Assembly: GCA_033297205.1 (NCBI GenBank)
Contig: MU859109.1
Coordinates: 124,001-188,000, forward strand
Reading direction: 5' to 3'
From: Pseudoneurospora amorphoporcata
Lineage: Eukaryota > Ascomycota > Sordariomycetes > Sordariales > Sordariaceae
Length of the DNA: 64,000 nt
A program made the translations under genes and the position numbers. Shown here piece after piece: positions 45,083 through 57,568 of this stretch (positions within the stretch are counted from its first letter, which is position 1; each line of letters begins with the position of its first letter). Under the pieces are notes generated by a model. It saw only the letters and a program-made list of their open reading frames with translations. It was not told the origin of the DNA and made no database searches.

Positions 45083-47173
45083 ATGTCGACGGAATCGACC
45101 CGCCCGTTGTTGCTGGCCCAGAACCGCAAGCTACGCCACCTACGCGGCATCTTCCTGAGGAACGTCAACTTCACACGCCAACGCGGACGAACCATTGACG
45201 ATGCTGCTCTTAACAAGACCGCCGGAAAGCTCGAGGCTTTGCGCCAGAGACCAGACCTACACCATACCCTATCATCAGAGGACCTACGACCACCCGCCAT
45301 CAGACGCCTAAGTACCCTCTTGGCCAATGCCGACCCCGCTACACGGCAAAAGAGCTTCCAAGATACCTTCGCCAGCAAGCTTGCCGATGCTTTCTTTACT
45401 CTTCATGTCGATGGTCTACAAGATCCAATATATATCAGCGAGGTTGCTGAACGATCTACGGTGCGCTGCTCGTGATGAATCGCAGCGATACCCAGCGCTA
45501 ACTACTAACAACCCGGACTTCAGAACTTCAACTTCCGACTATTCGAACTCAACGAACTGGACTCGACAATAATCCAATCTCCCCAAGTGACCGTCCGAGT
45601 ATGGTCCAAACGACAAGAACAATGGAGTCTCCTCCTCGAAGACGAAGTCGATCTCCGCGCGCTCAAGTGGCTCGGCACCCTCCAAAACGTTCACTTCCCG
45701 CCCAACAGTCTTGTCTTCCACATGATAGACGGCATATACTCCCTCGATCTCTCCAACAAGTATCCACCACCCAAAAAAGAGGTCACCCCCTTGCCGACAT
45801 CCTCATACAACGTCCTTATGCGCCTAGCTACCCTCAACAACTCGATCCAGGACGCCCTAGCCACCCGTGACGTCCTTGCCGCGCAAATCAACCATCTTCT
45901 TGCCCAGGACGAGTCGAAACACCAAGAAGAGGGAACCCTCGCCGAAGCCCAAGAGAAAGTCAAGCTAGCCTCCAAGTACCTCTCCGCCCAGAAGCGCATC
46001 GTAGCCGCCGCCAAGAAGCGCAACGACGACCTGCGCGCCTCCATCGCCGCGCGCAAAGCCGCTGTCGAGTCGGGGTTAGCCGTTCAGCACAAAGCAGAAG
46101 AAGACGTCCGACACGCGGCCGGTGAACCGCTTGCGCAATCCAAAACCCTCCTCTCTTCCGTCCGCGACCAAATCCACGGTCAACGCCGGCGCATTTGCGA
46201 AGACTTGTTGACCATCTACCGCATCCAACCGATCCCTCCCCCGGCAGATCCGAAAGAGCAGAAAGAGCATGATCCGCTTTCCTTCCAGATCTGCTCGTTG
46301 CCGCTGGCCAACACCATTCTTGATCCGACCGTGTCCACTACCAAGACAGATACGAGTAAAGGCCAGCAAAAAGAAAAGTACCCCCACGAGGAAACCCTCT
46401 CCGCATCATTGGGTCTCGTCGCCTTACTGGTCCACCACATTCAGCACTACCTCTCGGTCCCGCTCCCTTATCCGATAAAATGGCACGGCTCGCGCTCGAC
46501 GATCCGGGACGATATCTCTAATTTCCCGGTAAACCCCAACGCTTCCTCCTTCTCTTCACACGCGTCTCAGAACCGGCAATCTTCTTCGTCCACTGCCAAC
46601 GAGTCTCCCTCTGCAGACCCAAACCGCGAGTTTCCCCTGTTCTTACCAAAGGGGGGTAGCACGGCCCAATACCGCTTTGAGTACGCTTGGTTTCTACTGA
46701 ACCGCGACATTGAAGTTCTCTGTTGGAGTCAGGGGCTGAAGGTGGTGGATATTAGGCACACCCTGCCAAATTTGCAGTGGCTGTTGATGGTTTGTAGTGC
46801 GGGAAAAGATGAAGTGCCGGAGCGCAAGAGAGGTGGCGTAAGGGGGCTGTGGATAGGGAGGATGAGGGGGAAGGGCGTGAGGTTTGATGATGCCAATTTT
46901 GGGTCAGAGGTCGATGGGAGTGTAGACGGGAGTGTGGATGGGAGTCAGGCGGGCAGTGTGGCAGAAGATGGGAGCAGAAGGGACAGTATGGATAGTGATG
47001 CTACCATCACTTCGAATACGCCACGAGTTAAAATGGGAGGGGTTCTCAAAACCAACGGGGCGGCACCTAATAGGTCGCTGTCCAGATCACCGTTGACCCA
47101 GTTGCCGTTTGAGGAGGGTTCGACCAAGTTGACGCTGAGAACTAAAGGGTTGAGAGAGAGTGCTGCTAGGTGA
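45083..47173 (+). CDS. Vps38/UVRAG-like subunit of a class III PI3-kinase complex
   Basis: Exons 45083-45460 and 45524-47173 flank a 63-nt intron (GTGCGC donor, CTAAC branch, CAG); 675 residues. Members of the Atg14/UVRAG family pair with Vps30/Beclin-1, Vps34 and Vps15 in endosomal sorting and autophagy. Order: a basic N-terminus (LLLAQNRKLRHLRGIFLRN), a C2-like beta segment near 127-190 (FNFRLFELNELDS, VTVRVWSKRQEQWSLLLEDEVDLRALKWLG), and a coiled coil at about 225-330 rich in Ala/Lys/Glu. After that comes the conserved C-terminal domain with RRRICEDLLTIYRIQPI, SASLGLVALLVHHIQHYLSVPLPYPI, FPLFL and FEYAWFLLNRDIEVLCWSQGLKVVDIRHTLPNL. The last ~90 residues are Ser/Gly/Asp-rich. The UVRAG/Vps38 branch is preferred over Atg14 because of the C2-like part and FPLFL; this is not certain. 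Confidence 0.87.
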
Positions 47174-47904
47174 AGTTAGGGACCAAGTCAGGAAGATGGG
47201 CCACGACCATGCTTATGATAACGGAACGGATGCAATGATAATGAAGCGTGATGATTTTGGAGACATGATATGGGCTATGGCTAAAGGCTGGCTGGCAGGC
47301 AGTTAGCATCAATTGAGCATGGCGTTGTTTCTTTGGTTCTCACTTGTGTAAAAGTCGTTATCAAAACAGAAGATAAGAGTGGCTGAAACGCCATATGTTC
47401 AAGTACAGCACTACTTACAGCCAAAACAGCCGAGTTACCTTCCAAAACATGTCCAATCGTCGTTTCGCCCCCAGACGGTTTTTGTCTTGCCTCTCTCTTT
47501 TACGAGTGTCTAACAGCAACAACATTGCTCTTCCCGTTTGGTCAACACACAGTGCATCAACATGAGAGACAACATGTTCACCAGCTGAGCCTATTTATAA
47601 GAAACTGTCGTGTGCGCAATAAATAATCATATTACGACTATACATATCCACTGGAAAACTCGGGATCCCGTCCGCTCTCCCTTAGATAAGCCAGTGGGGG
47701 GAGAAGATGGTTTGGACGACTCAGCCAAAAACGACCGCTTCCAATAAGGTAGCTATCCACCGAACCCTGCCATTCGCCGAACCTACTATCATGGAACCAA
47801 AAATCACCAGCCTTACTCAGCCTCCCGGTTCTGGCAAAATTGGGCCGTCCTTCACGACCATGCAGGGCGCGAGACAGGATGAATCAAGAAAAAGAATCCT
47901 CGGA
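47174..47904. other. Intergenic region downstream of the Vps38/UVRAG-like gene
   Basis: 3' flank, then sequence with no recognisable feature; a 102-codon plus-strand frame (47707-48015) overlaps the better-supported minus-strand remnant and is not called. Confidence 0.45.
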
Positions 47905-48486
47905 TTAAGTCACATCGTCGTCAAGGGGTTGTGCTCGGGGGCCCTTATTATCGCTTCCGAAGCCTCTCCAACCACACCTCCTGTCCAACAAATCTTGGAT
48001 ATCCTCCAACTTTGATTCCGGGTATTTTATACGAGCGTTGGCCATCACCTCTTTTTGCCCAAGGTCTCGGATACGACTTTCAAGTCTACGAACTTTTAGC
48101 TTGTCGTCGGCATCAGAAGAGGAAGAGCATTGCAAAGACCGTCGACGCTTTTTTTGGCTAGAGAGATGTTAGGTATGCACAGTATGCAACATACTGGTGG
48201 TAGTATCGGGGGGTGGCAATTCTTCTTGGGAAGTTTCGTACCCCGAACACGAATCAGGGCTTACAGAACGCCGCCGAGTATGATCGTTTGGGTGGAAAAT
48301 CAGGTTGTCCCTATCGAAAAATTGTGGTAAGAAATTGAAGGTATTAGGTGTCTTGGGTCTAAAACGGGGTTCGATAGGCAAAATGGCAGAGGGAAGGAAG
48401 CGAATCCGGTTGCAAAAGTCGATGTTTTGTGTGAAGGAATAAATTGAAAGATAATAAGCTTGGCGGAGAGAAGCAAATAATTCTTG
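47905..48486 (-). pseudogene. Remnant of an uncharacterised fungal gene family, coiled-coil part
   Basis: Minus-strand frame open from 48486 to 48242, then, after an 84-nt intron (GTACGA donor, CTAAC branch 10 nt before a TAG acceptor), from 48157 to the TAA at 47905; the phases match. It encodes TQNIDFCNRIRFLPSAILPIEPRF and RRRSVSPDSCSG, then the basic QKKRRRSLQC and a coiled coil (DDKLKVRRLESRIRDLGQKE, KLEDIQDLLDRRCG). No ATG opens the frame; a TAG at 48487-48489 closes it upstream. It is probably the 3' half of a decayed gene whose 5' half is at 48561-48848. The arrangement recalls, from memory, repetitive uncharacterised proteins of Sordariomycetes. Confidence 0.45.
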
Positions 48487-48560
48487 CTAGATTGGGGATG
48501 CATTTTTAAGATGATTGTATGTGGATCTAAGAAGACGCGGTGGCTATGTTATTTTGACAT

Positions 48561-48848
48561 CTAGCTGGAAAAGTTTGTCGAACCGATTTGGAATGGAGAT
48601 TGACTTTGGTAAGGTAGTTCGATATATTGACTTCCGGCATCATTCGTTGTGAGCGAGACGTTCGCGATATCCTCGGGGTGAATTAGTAAACCAATGGGGA
48701 GTTGACTAGGTCGAGGGCAATTAGAGTAATGGTGATGGAGTGAAAATAGGGCTGTCCGTTTTGATGTGTCGATATGTAACCTATACGTCAAATCTAGAGT
48801 TTGACGATGTCGGCCGTGACGATCTTCCCAAGTGACAATTGCCTCCAT
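48561..48848 (-). pseudogene. Remnant of the same gene family, N-terminal part
   Basis: Ninety-five codons from a true ATG at 48848: VTWEDRHGRHRQTLDLTYRLHIDTSKRTALFSL..., then LPIGLLIHPEDIANVSL, PFQIGS and a TAG after NFSS. The pattern 'TYRLHID..RRTALFSL...LLIHPE' is one I recall as the start of long uncharacterised fungal proteins. A normal member would continue well beyond this stop, and the next open stretch in the same strand (from 48486) looks like its continuation. Probably a truncated or RIP-broken copy. Confidence 0.45.
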
Positions 48849-49499
48849 ATTAGGGGTATTGACATGGCAACCAAGGTCAGGAGACTCACATTCGTATTCC
48901 CATCGGCACCGGAGCTGTGGTTCTGGGATTCGGGCCTGCCTGGCTCAAATTGGGACGTCTTCCATTGTCCTGTGTGTCGCCGCATGTCGTGGAAGAGCTG
49001 GGTAGGTATACTTGTGGGACGGGATGTTGGTATTAGTTTGATGTATATATCACAAATGGAATATAAAGCGGTCCTACTGCATAGTATAGCAGGAGTGACC
49101 CGGCTAACAACACGGACATGCCCCCAATCCATTGCCAGAAACCCGTCGCGTCCGAAGAGATGCCAAAATCCCGTAGTGTATATGTTTCGAGAGTCCTAAC
49201 TGGACAAAGTAGCTCGCATTCATTCCTTTGGCCCAAATCGACGGAGCGAACGTCCGGATTGTTGGCGTGGTACTCTTGAAGAGGGCACTTTCACCACTTT
49301 TAGGCTGGATAGGCGAGACTTCTGGCCTGAATAGCCTCTGGTTCGTTAAATCGTTCTTCTTAGCCTGGTCTTGGGTGGTTTGGGCCAATAGGAGCGCCGG
49401 AATCCCTTGTCTTTTCCCTAGTCTGAAGAGGTTGCAAAGGCCCCTGACTCAAGAACCGCGCTAGCAAACGAACCAGTATCGTACTGTATTCCACTTCTA

Positions 49500-50100
49500 C
49501 TTTTCCTTATCGGCCTCCTTCAACATCCCGTCGGCATAACCTAGGGAGACAGGGCATAGAAAGCGGTAGACGAAGTTGTAGCGCTCATCCTGGCTGTAGT
49601 ACCACGAGTCCTCCGAGTTCGATCTTCGCACGCCAGGCACACGGTACGCCTCAGCACGCTTGACGGCGGTACTGCCCTCGCCGGTAAAGGCGTCGGGGTC
49701 CTTGCTAGTAACGCGACTTGGGCGTAGACATGTCGTTCTCGTCTTCGTCGTCGACTGGCACAGGGAGATAGCCTTGGGTGTGTTGACGTTTAGGCGGGCG
49801 GCTTTCTTGAGGGCCGTGATCCTCGAGTTTGGTTAAGGCTTCGTTGGCGGTGACGAGGGTGGAGTTGGCGTCGGCCAAGATGCCTTGAATGTCCCAGAGA
49901 TGCTTCTCAAGGGTAGTGACTTATGCGAGAGCGATGATGAAGGCGGCATGGTTGACTAGATGTGAGGCGGTGTCAAGGGGGTCTTCCTCGACTGGGTTGC
50001 CGAGTTCTTGGCTCCCGTTGAGGGCCTCAGTGATGTTCTCCAAGAGCTGCTCGCCAACAATCGAGCCGACCCGTGACAGAAGACATTGATCGCTCGATCA
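49500..50100 (-). pseudogene. Possible retrotransposon gag remnant, frameshifted
   Basis: On the minus strand, codons with coding-like composition run from about 50090 to 49700 with two in-frame stops (TAA near 49923, TAG near 49713). After a one-base shift they continue to about 49500. The first part is acidic and helical (GEQLLENITEALNG, EKHLWDIQGILADANSTLVTANEAL), then QESRPPKRQHTQGYLPV. The second contains DPDAFTGEGSTAVKRAEAYR, which resembles the start of the gag core in fungal LTR elements. No reverse transcriptase or LTR was seen. The gag label is tentative. Confidence 0.35.
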
Positions 50101-53100
50101 ATGACGGAGAGTGATACCGTGTAGCTGATGAAAGAGAGCGAGCTCTACCTTGTAGGCGCTCGAGGGTATCGCAATGCGGTTTGATTGCAAGCAGGTCGGA
50201 GGATCTCGACGACGGCGGCAAGAAGGATAGTGATGTACGCTCGCAGCGTAATATCACGGCGCAAGGCGAAGGGTAGGGCTGAGCGGGAGCCATGCCCAGA
50301 GCCAGACCCACACTAGACCCGCTGTTACCAAGCAGTTTGCTTCTGCCAACAAGCGGTAAAGCCTTTTTGAACGTTTCTGCTGACCCATGACACAAAACAC
50401 TGGCTCTTCTTTCAGAGCAATCCGTCCAGGAAATCCAATGTGGTGGTGTATGGTGTTTGTCGCCTCCATCGATATGGAAAAGCGCTGCCCGGTTTTGTGT
50501 CAACCGGCGTGAATATTTCGGACTCCGGAGTTGCGCGGTAGGCGGCTTGTGGATCCGGGGCAATGCAAGCTGTTAACATCATCATCCTCGGAATCACCGT
50601 CTCAAAAAGGAGTGAACCGTCTCGGTCGTGTTCGCGTGCCGTTGTGTCCCCGACTGGTCCGTGCACCCGTGAGCCTCCCGACGTCGATCGCCGCGAATTC
50701 AATAGTGTACGTATACCCTGCACAGACAGCCGTCTAGCCCTGAACCCTTGTTCGTCGACACGCAGCAAGTCATCGACACCAATGCCGCATCACACTGTTG
50801 CAGCAGTAAGCAATGCCAACACTGATGTTTCAGTCGGGTATCGAGAGGGGAAAGCTTGTCTGCCCTGGTGAAGCTGACATCGGCTCATAGAGGCAAGACA
50901 GGGCTGTAGCCGACGAACAGAGGCAGCCTGCCCCAGGTTTAGACCAAAGAAACGAGCTGGAAACGAATCAGATGGACCAGACTCTGCTCTCGCGGTGGTC
51001 GACACCCGATATGCTGGCCAAAGCACTCCAACCATCCAACCGCAACCAGACATCTGCCACCCCACGCCATCATTTACACACGTGACACGTCCCATCACTC
51101 CCGTCCTACACGATGCAGTTTCTTCCGGGGACCACGAGGGGCCCTTGACCCCCTTTTAGTGCGCCCATGTTCGTGGCTTGGTACGCCGTGTACGCCGAGG
51201 AGCGATGGAGCACAAGATACTTGCGGTGAGAAGGCCGTCTCTCTCTCTGAATGGTCGGCCGAGGCGGGCTCGAGATAAGTCCGACATCCAAATCTCCGAT
51301 GAGGCAACACAAATCTGGCACAGAAATGCATCCTTACTGCAGCGTGGCAGCCACGGGGGAAACGGCGGGGGGCGGGGGTGCCGTCTATTTCGATGTGAAG
51401 AAGCAAAACCTGCCAGCCTGCTTCATTAGAGGTAATCTTTGAGCATGGTTTTCCACTTTGGTCCTTCAGGTGGAAAACAGGTAATTGTACGGTGGCACTT
51501 GTGGTGTTGTCCCGGGGCATAGGCGGTGTTTCCGGTCGATGTTTGTGTTTGTTGGTTGGCTGGAGCAGCCAAGGTATCGACGGGATCGCCCTGAAAAGCC
51601 GGAGGGTGTCTAAGGTAAGGTTCCATTGTCCCTTCCTTTGCCCCTGATGATTGATGGTTCACATCGTAGGCGTTGGTGGATGTGACGGCGGCGGGGAAGA
51701 CACATGCAACGCCAGCAGCCCCCGGAGAGAATTCCGGTGTCTCGTAGCACCTAGTAGGTATCCTACGGTAGGTAGCCAAGGTACCTAGGCTCACGCGGGG
51801 TTCCTTCAGTTGATGGCTTAGGCATTTGGTGCCGCATCCGGTCGTTCGCTTATTTGCCCGAGTGCTGCAGTTGGAGATGGGATAGGTACCTAGGAAGGCG
51901 CAGACGACGGGCGTGACGAGAGACAAGACGGAAGGAATGAAGTGCGGGAAAGTCTGCCTGCTGTGGTCGCAATACCTACCTACCTACACTACCTAACTAA
52001 CCCCACTTTGCCGGGGTCCACTTTTTCACACTTCTTTGCTGGATCTCGTCTCTTCGAGCCGGCCAAGCCAACCAGAAGCGACCACTCCAATGGTAATCCA
52101 ATAGCGATTCCCTGTTCTTTCAAGCCATTCAATCCTTTGAAACCTTCGCGGCGACATCTTCACCATTTACTCCAGTCTTTGAGCAGTTCTTCTTCTTCCT
52201 CAACAACAACAACAACAACAACAACAACAGCAACAGCCACCACCACAACAACAAACAACGAAAACAACAATACTGTATAGCTGGCAACTCCATCCTCCAT
52301 CGCAATATCCAGCATCACCGGCGGCATCACGGTCGAATCGTGGGGTTTTGCTTGTACGTGTCGTATCTGCCAGTTGTCGGACAGAAACCTTCCACTTTAC
52401 CTCTCGGCTGGAATCGTGATGTCGCTGCCTAGCTAGTACGCAATATCCAAATTTTGATATTGCATGGCAGGGGCTTCATCCGAACGTCGACGTTGACAAG
52501 GTTGCGTTGTGGCTGGCCTTGTTCAACCTCATCTTGTGAGCTGCCACGCTAAGGGACTTTCTGGCCTATTACGGTATTACAACCAAAAGAGAGCCCGAGA
52601 ACCCTTCGCTGCCACGACCATTTCCACTCCGCCGGGCCGGTAGCGTGGTTTGGATGATGCCGATAAGCGATGGTAATGGCGACACTCAACACAGGCACCT
52701 ACAATTTCAAAATGCCATCCTTCTAGAACAGTGTAGAGCTAACCAACGTGATGGGACGCTTACATAGCAAGTTGGAAGGGTTGGGGAGCCGGATGACATA
52801 ATGGCTCACATATATAGTCTGCCCGCCAAGTACACTGCCCTGAGCTGCTGGGAGCTGCTGGAACTCTTCAGAAATGGAGAATAGTTGCGCGAGTTGCAAC
52901 GACAAAAAAAGGGTCCAATAATGGCCCTCCGGATCGAGGTCCTTTGATAGGTAGGTAGCCTCTCGTTCATCTCGTTGCCTCCTGCTAACCCCCCCGGCCA
53001 CCGGCGAGTGTTTGGTAAAAGGCCTTTTCTGGCGGGTCCTGATGCTCCCCTGTCTAGCCCAAACAAGTAGCATCTCGGTCTATCATAGAAACCAAGATGG

Positions 53101-53557
53101 AACCTCTGTCGCTTTGTGCACACCCCCTCCTCCCCGCCTCCTGAAGCGGATCCACAAAGCCCCCCTTTGATCCCCACCATGCCGGCGGTCCTAAACGACC
53201 CGAGAACCCAGTCCTGGACATGTTCGCTCATTCCCAAAGTCTCGATTTTCCCCCTCTCAGGGACCTGACCTGGATCCAAAAGGACCGGACTCGAGCCAGT
53301 CGCCAGCTCGACCTCAACTGGACCCAACCTGGTCAGAAAAGGGCAAAGACCCAGCTCCCGCCCAGCCCAACTCCACACCCCGCACTTTTGCCAACAACTG
53401 CGCCTACCACAGCTACCAGCCACTTACCAACAACTTGCCCTCCAGTACCCGGCAGATCTGACTGTCCGGCCCTGGCGTGCCACCGCCAGAATCGTCCAGG
53501 CAACCGGCTTCGTGGACTGATTCTGGCCTCAACTGCTCGGCGACATCAACATCCAAA
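50101..53557. other. Long intergenic/leader region upstream of the transcription factor
   Basis: No gene supported. It includes CTACCTACCT and GGTACCTAGG motifs near 51,740-51,990. A 205-codon minus-strand frame at 52806-53423 has no domain, and its Gly/Arg/Ser composition looks like a chance frame. A long 5' leader for the transcription factor is plausible. Confidence 0.45.
52198..52260 (+). repeat. CAA/ACA trinucleotide microsatellite
   Basis: Interrupted CAA repeats (about 20 units including CAC and AAC variants) in the upstream region of the polyglutamine transcription factor. Confidence 0.85.
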
Positions 53558-56500
53558 ATGGGCATGACAACACAGCTCAGCCAGACGACCCGACGGCAAA
53601 ACAACGAATGCCAGCCTAAACGTGAAGAAACAAGCGCCAATATGAGCAGTGAGATAGTGGCTGTCCATCGCTGCCCCGTCTGCTACAAGACGTACAAGCG
53701 TCGGGAGCATTTGCAGAGACACCGCGCTTCACACACGTCGGAACGCCCACACCGCTGCATCCTGTGCAGCGCCTCCTTTCAACGGACCGACGTCTTGAAG
53801 CGCCATATCCAGACATGCGACGGCATGCCTCACGGTTCGTCTGGCCGCCGAAGGGCGTGTGATAGATGCGTCCGCCAGAAAAAAGCCTGCAACTCGGCTC
53901 AGCCCTGCCAAAATTGCGCAAAACGCGCAGTCCAGTGCTTGTACTCGAGCGTTGCTTCATCGACGGGCCAGGACGGAGAAACGGCTAGCACCAGTGCTTC
54001 CAACTCGGTCAAGAACTTTCAGCAACAACAGCAACAGCAGCAGCAGACTCGGCAGTATCAGCATCAACAACCTCTTCCGCAACAGCCTCAACAGCAACAA
54101 CATCATCAGCCGGTCTTTGTCCAACAACAGCACCAGCATCAGCAACAGCTTCATCATCAGCAACACTCCCCACAGCGACCGCGACTCCAGCAGCTCCAGC
54201 CGCAACTACACCAACAACAACAACAACAACAACAACAACAAGTGTACCAGCAGCAACACGCTCAGCAACAGCACCAGCAGCACAACATCATCCAGGTTCA
54301 GGTTACCCAATCGCTGACTCAGATCCCTCAAATCGCTTCTCCGGTTCCGGTTTCCCAGCTGCCCCATATTCCCCAGGTCCAGGTTCCCCAGATGCTCCAG
54401 CAGTCCCACCAGTCCCACCCGTCTCATCCAGCTCACCAGCCTCACCATGCACCCTTCGGCCACCCCGGCGTGGTCCACTTTGACGACCTCGACAACCTCC
54501 TCCATGATGCTGCTGGCCAGTTCCCAATGCTTGAGCAAAATGACATTTCAATCCCCGACTGGCTTGAGATCGGGTTGCCCATCGGCGTGCATCCAACGGA
54601 TACTCCCGAGGCCACCACCACGCCCAGGTCGAGCCCCTCTTCAGAAAGTCATCGTGGCTATTCTTTCCACTTCCTGTATGATTTCACCAGCAGGAGTGGT
54701 CTCCTCAACTCGTTTGAATGCGGCTCTTATGCGCAAAGGAGGGCGGTCGTAGATGCTTTTTATGCATCATACACGGAGCAGCAAAAACAACACCAACGGC
54801 TACAACAGATGCAGCAGCATCAACAACACCTCCAACAACACCAACAGATTCACGAGCAGGTTGAATTCCACCCAATGGTTTCGCAACTGCAAAATCCTAT
54901 GGGCCAACCCCCGCTTTCGCCAGCTTCGTCTTCAACTGTCTCCACTTCGGCTACGTCGAATGATTACGGCTATATGCCATGGACTCTTTGGTCGTCGTGG
55001 CTCAGTAATCCCATCATTATCAAGCTGCAAGAGATTGTGGTTTCGATAATGAATGTCGTTAGACATAAACCGTCCAACAGTTCTTTGGGTACTCTGACTT
55101 GGACTCCCGAGAAAGAGCAGGAGTGTCTTCAGTTCTTCTCGCCACAGAGATTTGCCAAGTACATGGAACTGTACTGGTCGTGCTGGCATTCAAATATAAA
55201 CTTTATACATCGGCCGTCCTTCGACCCTACCAGCGCAAAGCCGGTTCTGCTAGCCGCCATGGTTATAATAGGCAAGTAGCTTGCGTTCTGCCACCGCGTT
55301 TGTCGAGTCGCCAAACTAACACTCACTAGGTGCCACCGTCTCTCCGGATGAGCAAGACGTCAAGGACGCGAAAGTGTGGTTCAACTGTGTTGAGGAAATG
55401 GCGTTTAACGATGACGACTTTTGCAATGACAACGAGCCTAATTCGCCGGCCGACGATGATTCCAATCCTCCTTCGGTTCTGCATTGCAAACGAAAACTTC
55501 AAGCTCTGCAAGCCGCGTACATTGTCTGTATTTACCAGAATTGGGAAGGTTCGGACCCAAGCAAGAGGAGGATTCGTCGCCATCGCTTCAACACTGTGGT
55601 ATCTGTGAGTAGCCTTGTACATTACGCATGCGGGTATGGAGACACGCTAACCTTGTATTCCATCATCAGGTGGCGAGAGATATCGGAATTCCCATGGCGA
55701 AGCATCTCGAATATGGCTCGCAGCTCAAACATGAGTTTGACTGGAATGAGTTCGTTGTGAGGGAAGAACTTATACGGTAAGCATACCCGGCCCCTGGGAT
55801 AAACGAAGAACCGAGGGACTGACGAGTGGGTCTTGCAGCACCTTCCTATGGATCTTCCTTCTCGACACAGCCTTTGTCATCTTCAACAATCTCCCTCACC
55901 GCATGGTGATCAAGGAGATGAGGATGCACATGGCTAGTCCGGAAGCGGTCTTCCAAGCTCCGGATGCAGAGAAGTGTCTCGAGGAGATTTACCGATGGAT
56001 GCCTTCGCCGAGTCCTATTTGCAACACTCTGCTCCGCGATGTGCTCCAAAACATTATCGCTACCAGCCTTGAAGCAGATATGTTGCAGAGATTGGCCCAG
56101 CTTGGGCCACTCAATCTGTTTGTTGTTGTTTCCGGTAAGTTTCCTTGGCCCCTTTTCTGGCTTCTCGCTTCTTTGTGGCTCCGTCTTCGAATATCGTCTC
56201 CTGGAGCGATGCTGACTGTGGGGTTCCGCTCAGTTTTCCATTATATGATTTTCCAGCACCAGAACTTGTACGGGGTAGAAGGCCAGCTTGTACCGATCCG
56301 CACCGGCCTGGAAAACTGGATTACAATTTGGGAGTTATGGTTTGACAACTGGTCGACCGCGCCGCCCCACTGCATGGCAGACCTCGACAATCTCACACCC
56401 GAGAATATGTGGAAGAGGATCGGTTTCATCCGGTGTTCGGCCGAGTACTGGCTCCTTGGCAATCTCCTCACGGACCGTATCGCCCGGAAGACGTCGGGAG

Positions 56501-56679
56501 GCGTTAGGGATAACCAGGGCAAGGGGTCGTCTCCCGATTCTTACCCTGACGACATGTCGGTAAGCGGCGGCGGCAAATCGGCCGAACCAATTCTTGGCAA
56601 GTACGACCAAACCAGCATGCGGCAGGTCAACGAGTTGATCAGCGATTTTCAGAAAGTTCAGATTGAAGAATATCAATGA
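53558..56679 (+). CDS. Transcription factor with C2H2 fingers plus Zn2Cys6 cluster and polyglutamine
   Basis: Exons 53558-55271, 55330-55604, 55670-55776, 55839-56134, 56234-56679; 945 residues. Two tandem zinc fingers (C39/C42/H55/H59 and C67/C70/H83/C87) are followed directly by a Zn2Cys6 binuclear cluster (C101 DRC RQKKAC NSAQPC QNC to C127). A Gln/His-rich region covers about 150-285, with a second near 405-430. The rest is a fungal-specific transcription factor middle-homology domain (YMELYWSCWHSNINFIHRPSFD, LAAMVIIGATVSPDE). Intron 1 is GC-AG (GCAAGT, CTAAC branch). Intron 4 is 99 nt with no stop, so its retention would keep the frame. Resembles the C2H2-C6 (RegA/AmdX-like) class. Targets unknown. 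The ATG at 53642 is an alternative start that keeps both DNA-binding domains. Confidence 0.88.
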
Positions 56680-57568
56680 AGGAGGAAGAGTAACGGGTTG
56701 GGTATTTGGGGGGTGGGCAAGGAAGGATAACGACAGAGGGATGAATGATATTTGGGTATTAGGACGGCGCAGCACTTTGGGGGGTTTTCAGTCTTGCACG
56801 GCAACGGGACACAGCGTTATCAGGCATCTTTATGGAATCACCACTTAGTTTCCAAGGAGTAAGACAATTGAGTTAGTGTCCACCGGCAGAGTTACATCAG
56901 CCACCCAAAGATCTGACAATTACCTATGGTTGGGCGCAAGAAACTGAAGTCACTGCTCAGTACTACGGGGGACTGTGGGTAGGTAAAAAGGGGCCAGATG
57001 GTGAGCGTGGCCGTCCTTCCATGGTATCTTAACATCTGCGGAATCCCACCCGCCCACACCAGAGTCCGCAAAGTCCGCATCCGAGATCACTTTTGAAGCT
57101 ATTCCGTCGTGCCCCACTACACCACATTGTGCTGCGGATCTGCTACACGTGGTTGGATCCCACCTCCATGTCCGCCAGCCAGCTCGGAGCGGGCCATCCC
57201 ATATCGCCGACACAAACTATCCTTGTCTATCTTCCCAATCCTTCCCCAAATCCCACAAGTACTCCGATGCCAAGTCGCTTTGGGGACTTGGAGAAACTTG
57301 GTGGTCCGTGAGAGAGCATCAATGACGAAGGCAGTGGTGGTGGTGAGCAGCACGTCCCAAAGAGGTCAGAAGAGATTGACCCGATGGGTTGGGATGTGCA
57401 TCAATCATTCTGGAGATGAGAGTGCTGGCGTTGACAAATGACTTGAAGACCTATTAATTCCCCCGACATTTCCGTCTAGAATGTGAAAACTTTTTGCCCC
57501 AACCTCAAAACAACCACCCAGTCAGTCTCGTTGTCGGTTCTTACTTGTGCTTGGAAGAACAAGAAAGC
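56680..57568. other. Intergenic region upstream of the P450 gene
   Basis: 889 bases with no supported gene; 3' region of the transcription factor and promoter of the P450. Confidence 0.5.

Noticed and set aside
52806..53423. 205-codon minus-strand frame upstream of the transcription factor
   Set aside because: No domain, no splice signals, and it overlaps the probable promoter/leader of the transcription factor.
56241..56775. Minus-strand frames over the end of the transcription factor
   Set aside because: Antisense shadows; the plus strand has matching splice phases and domain continuity.
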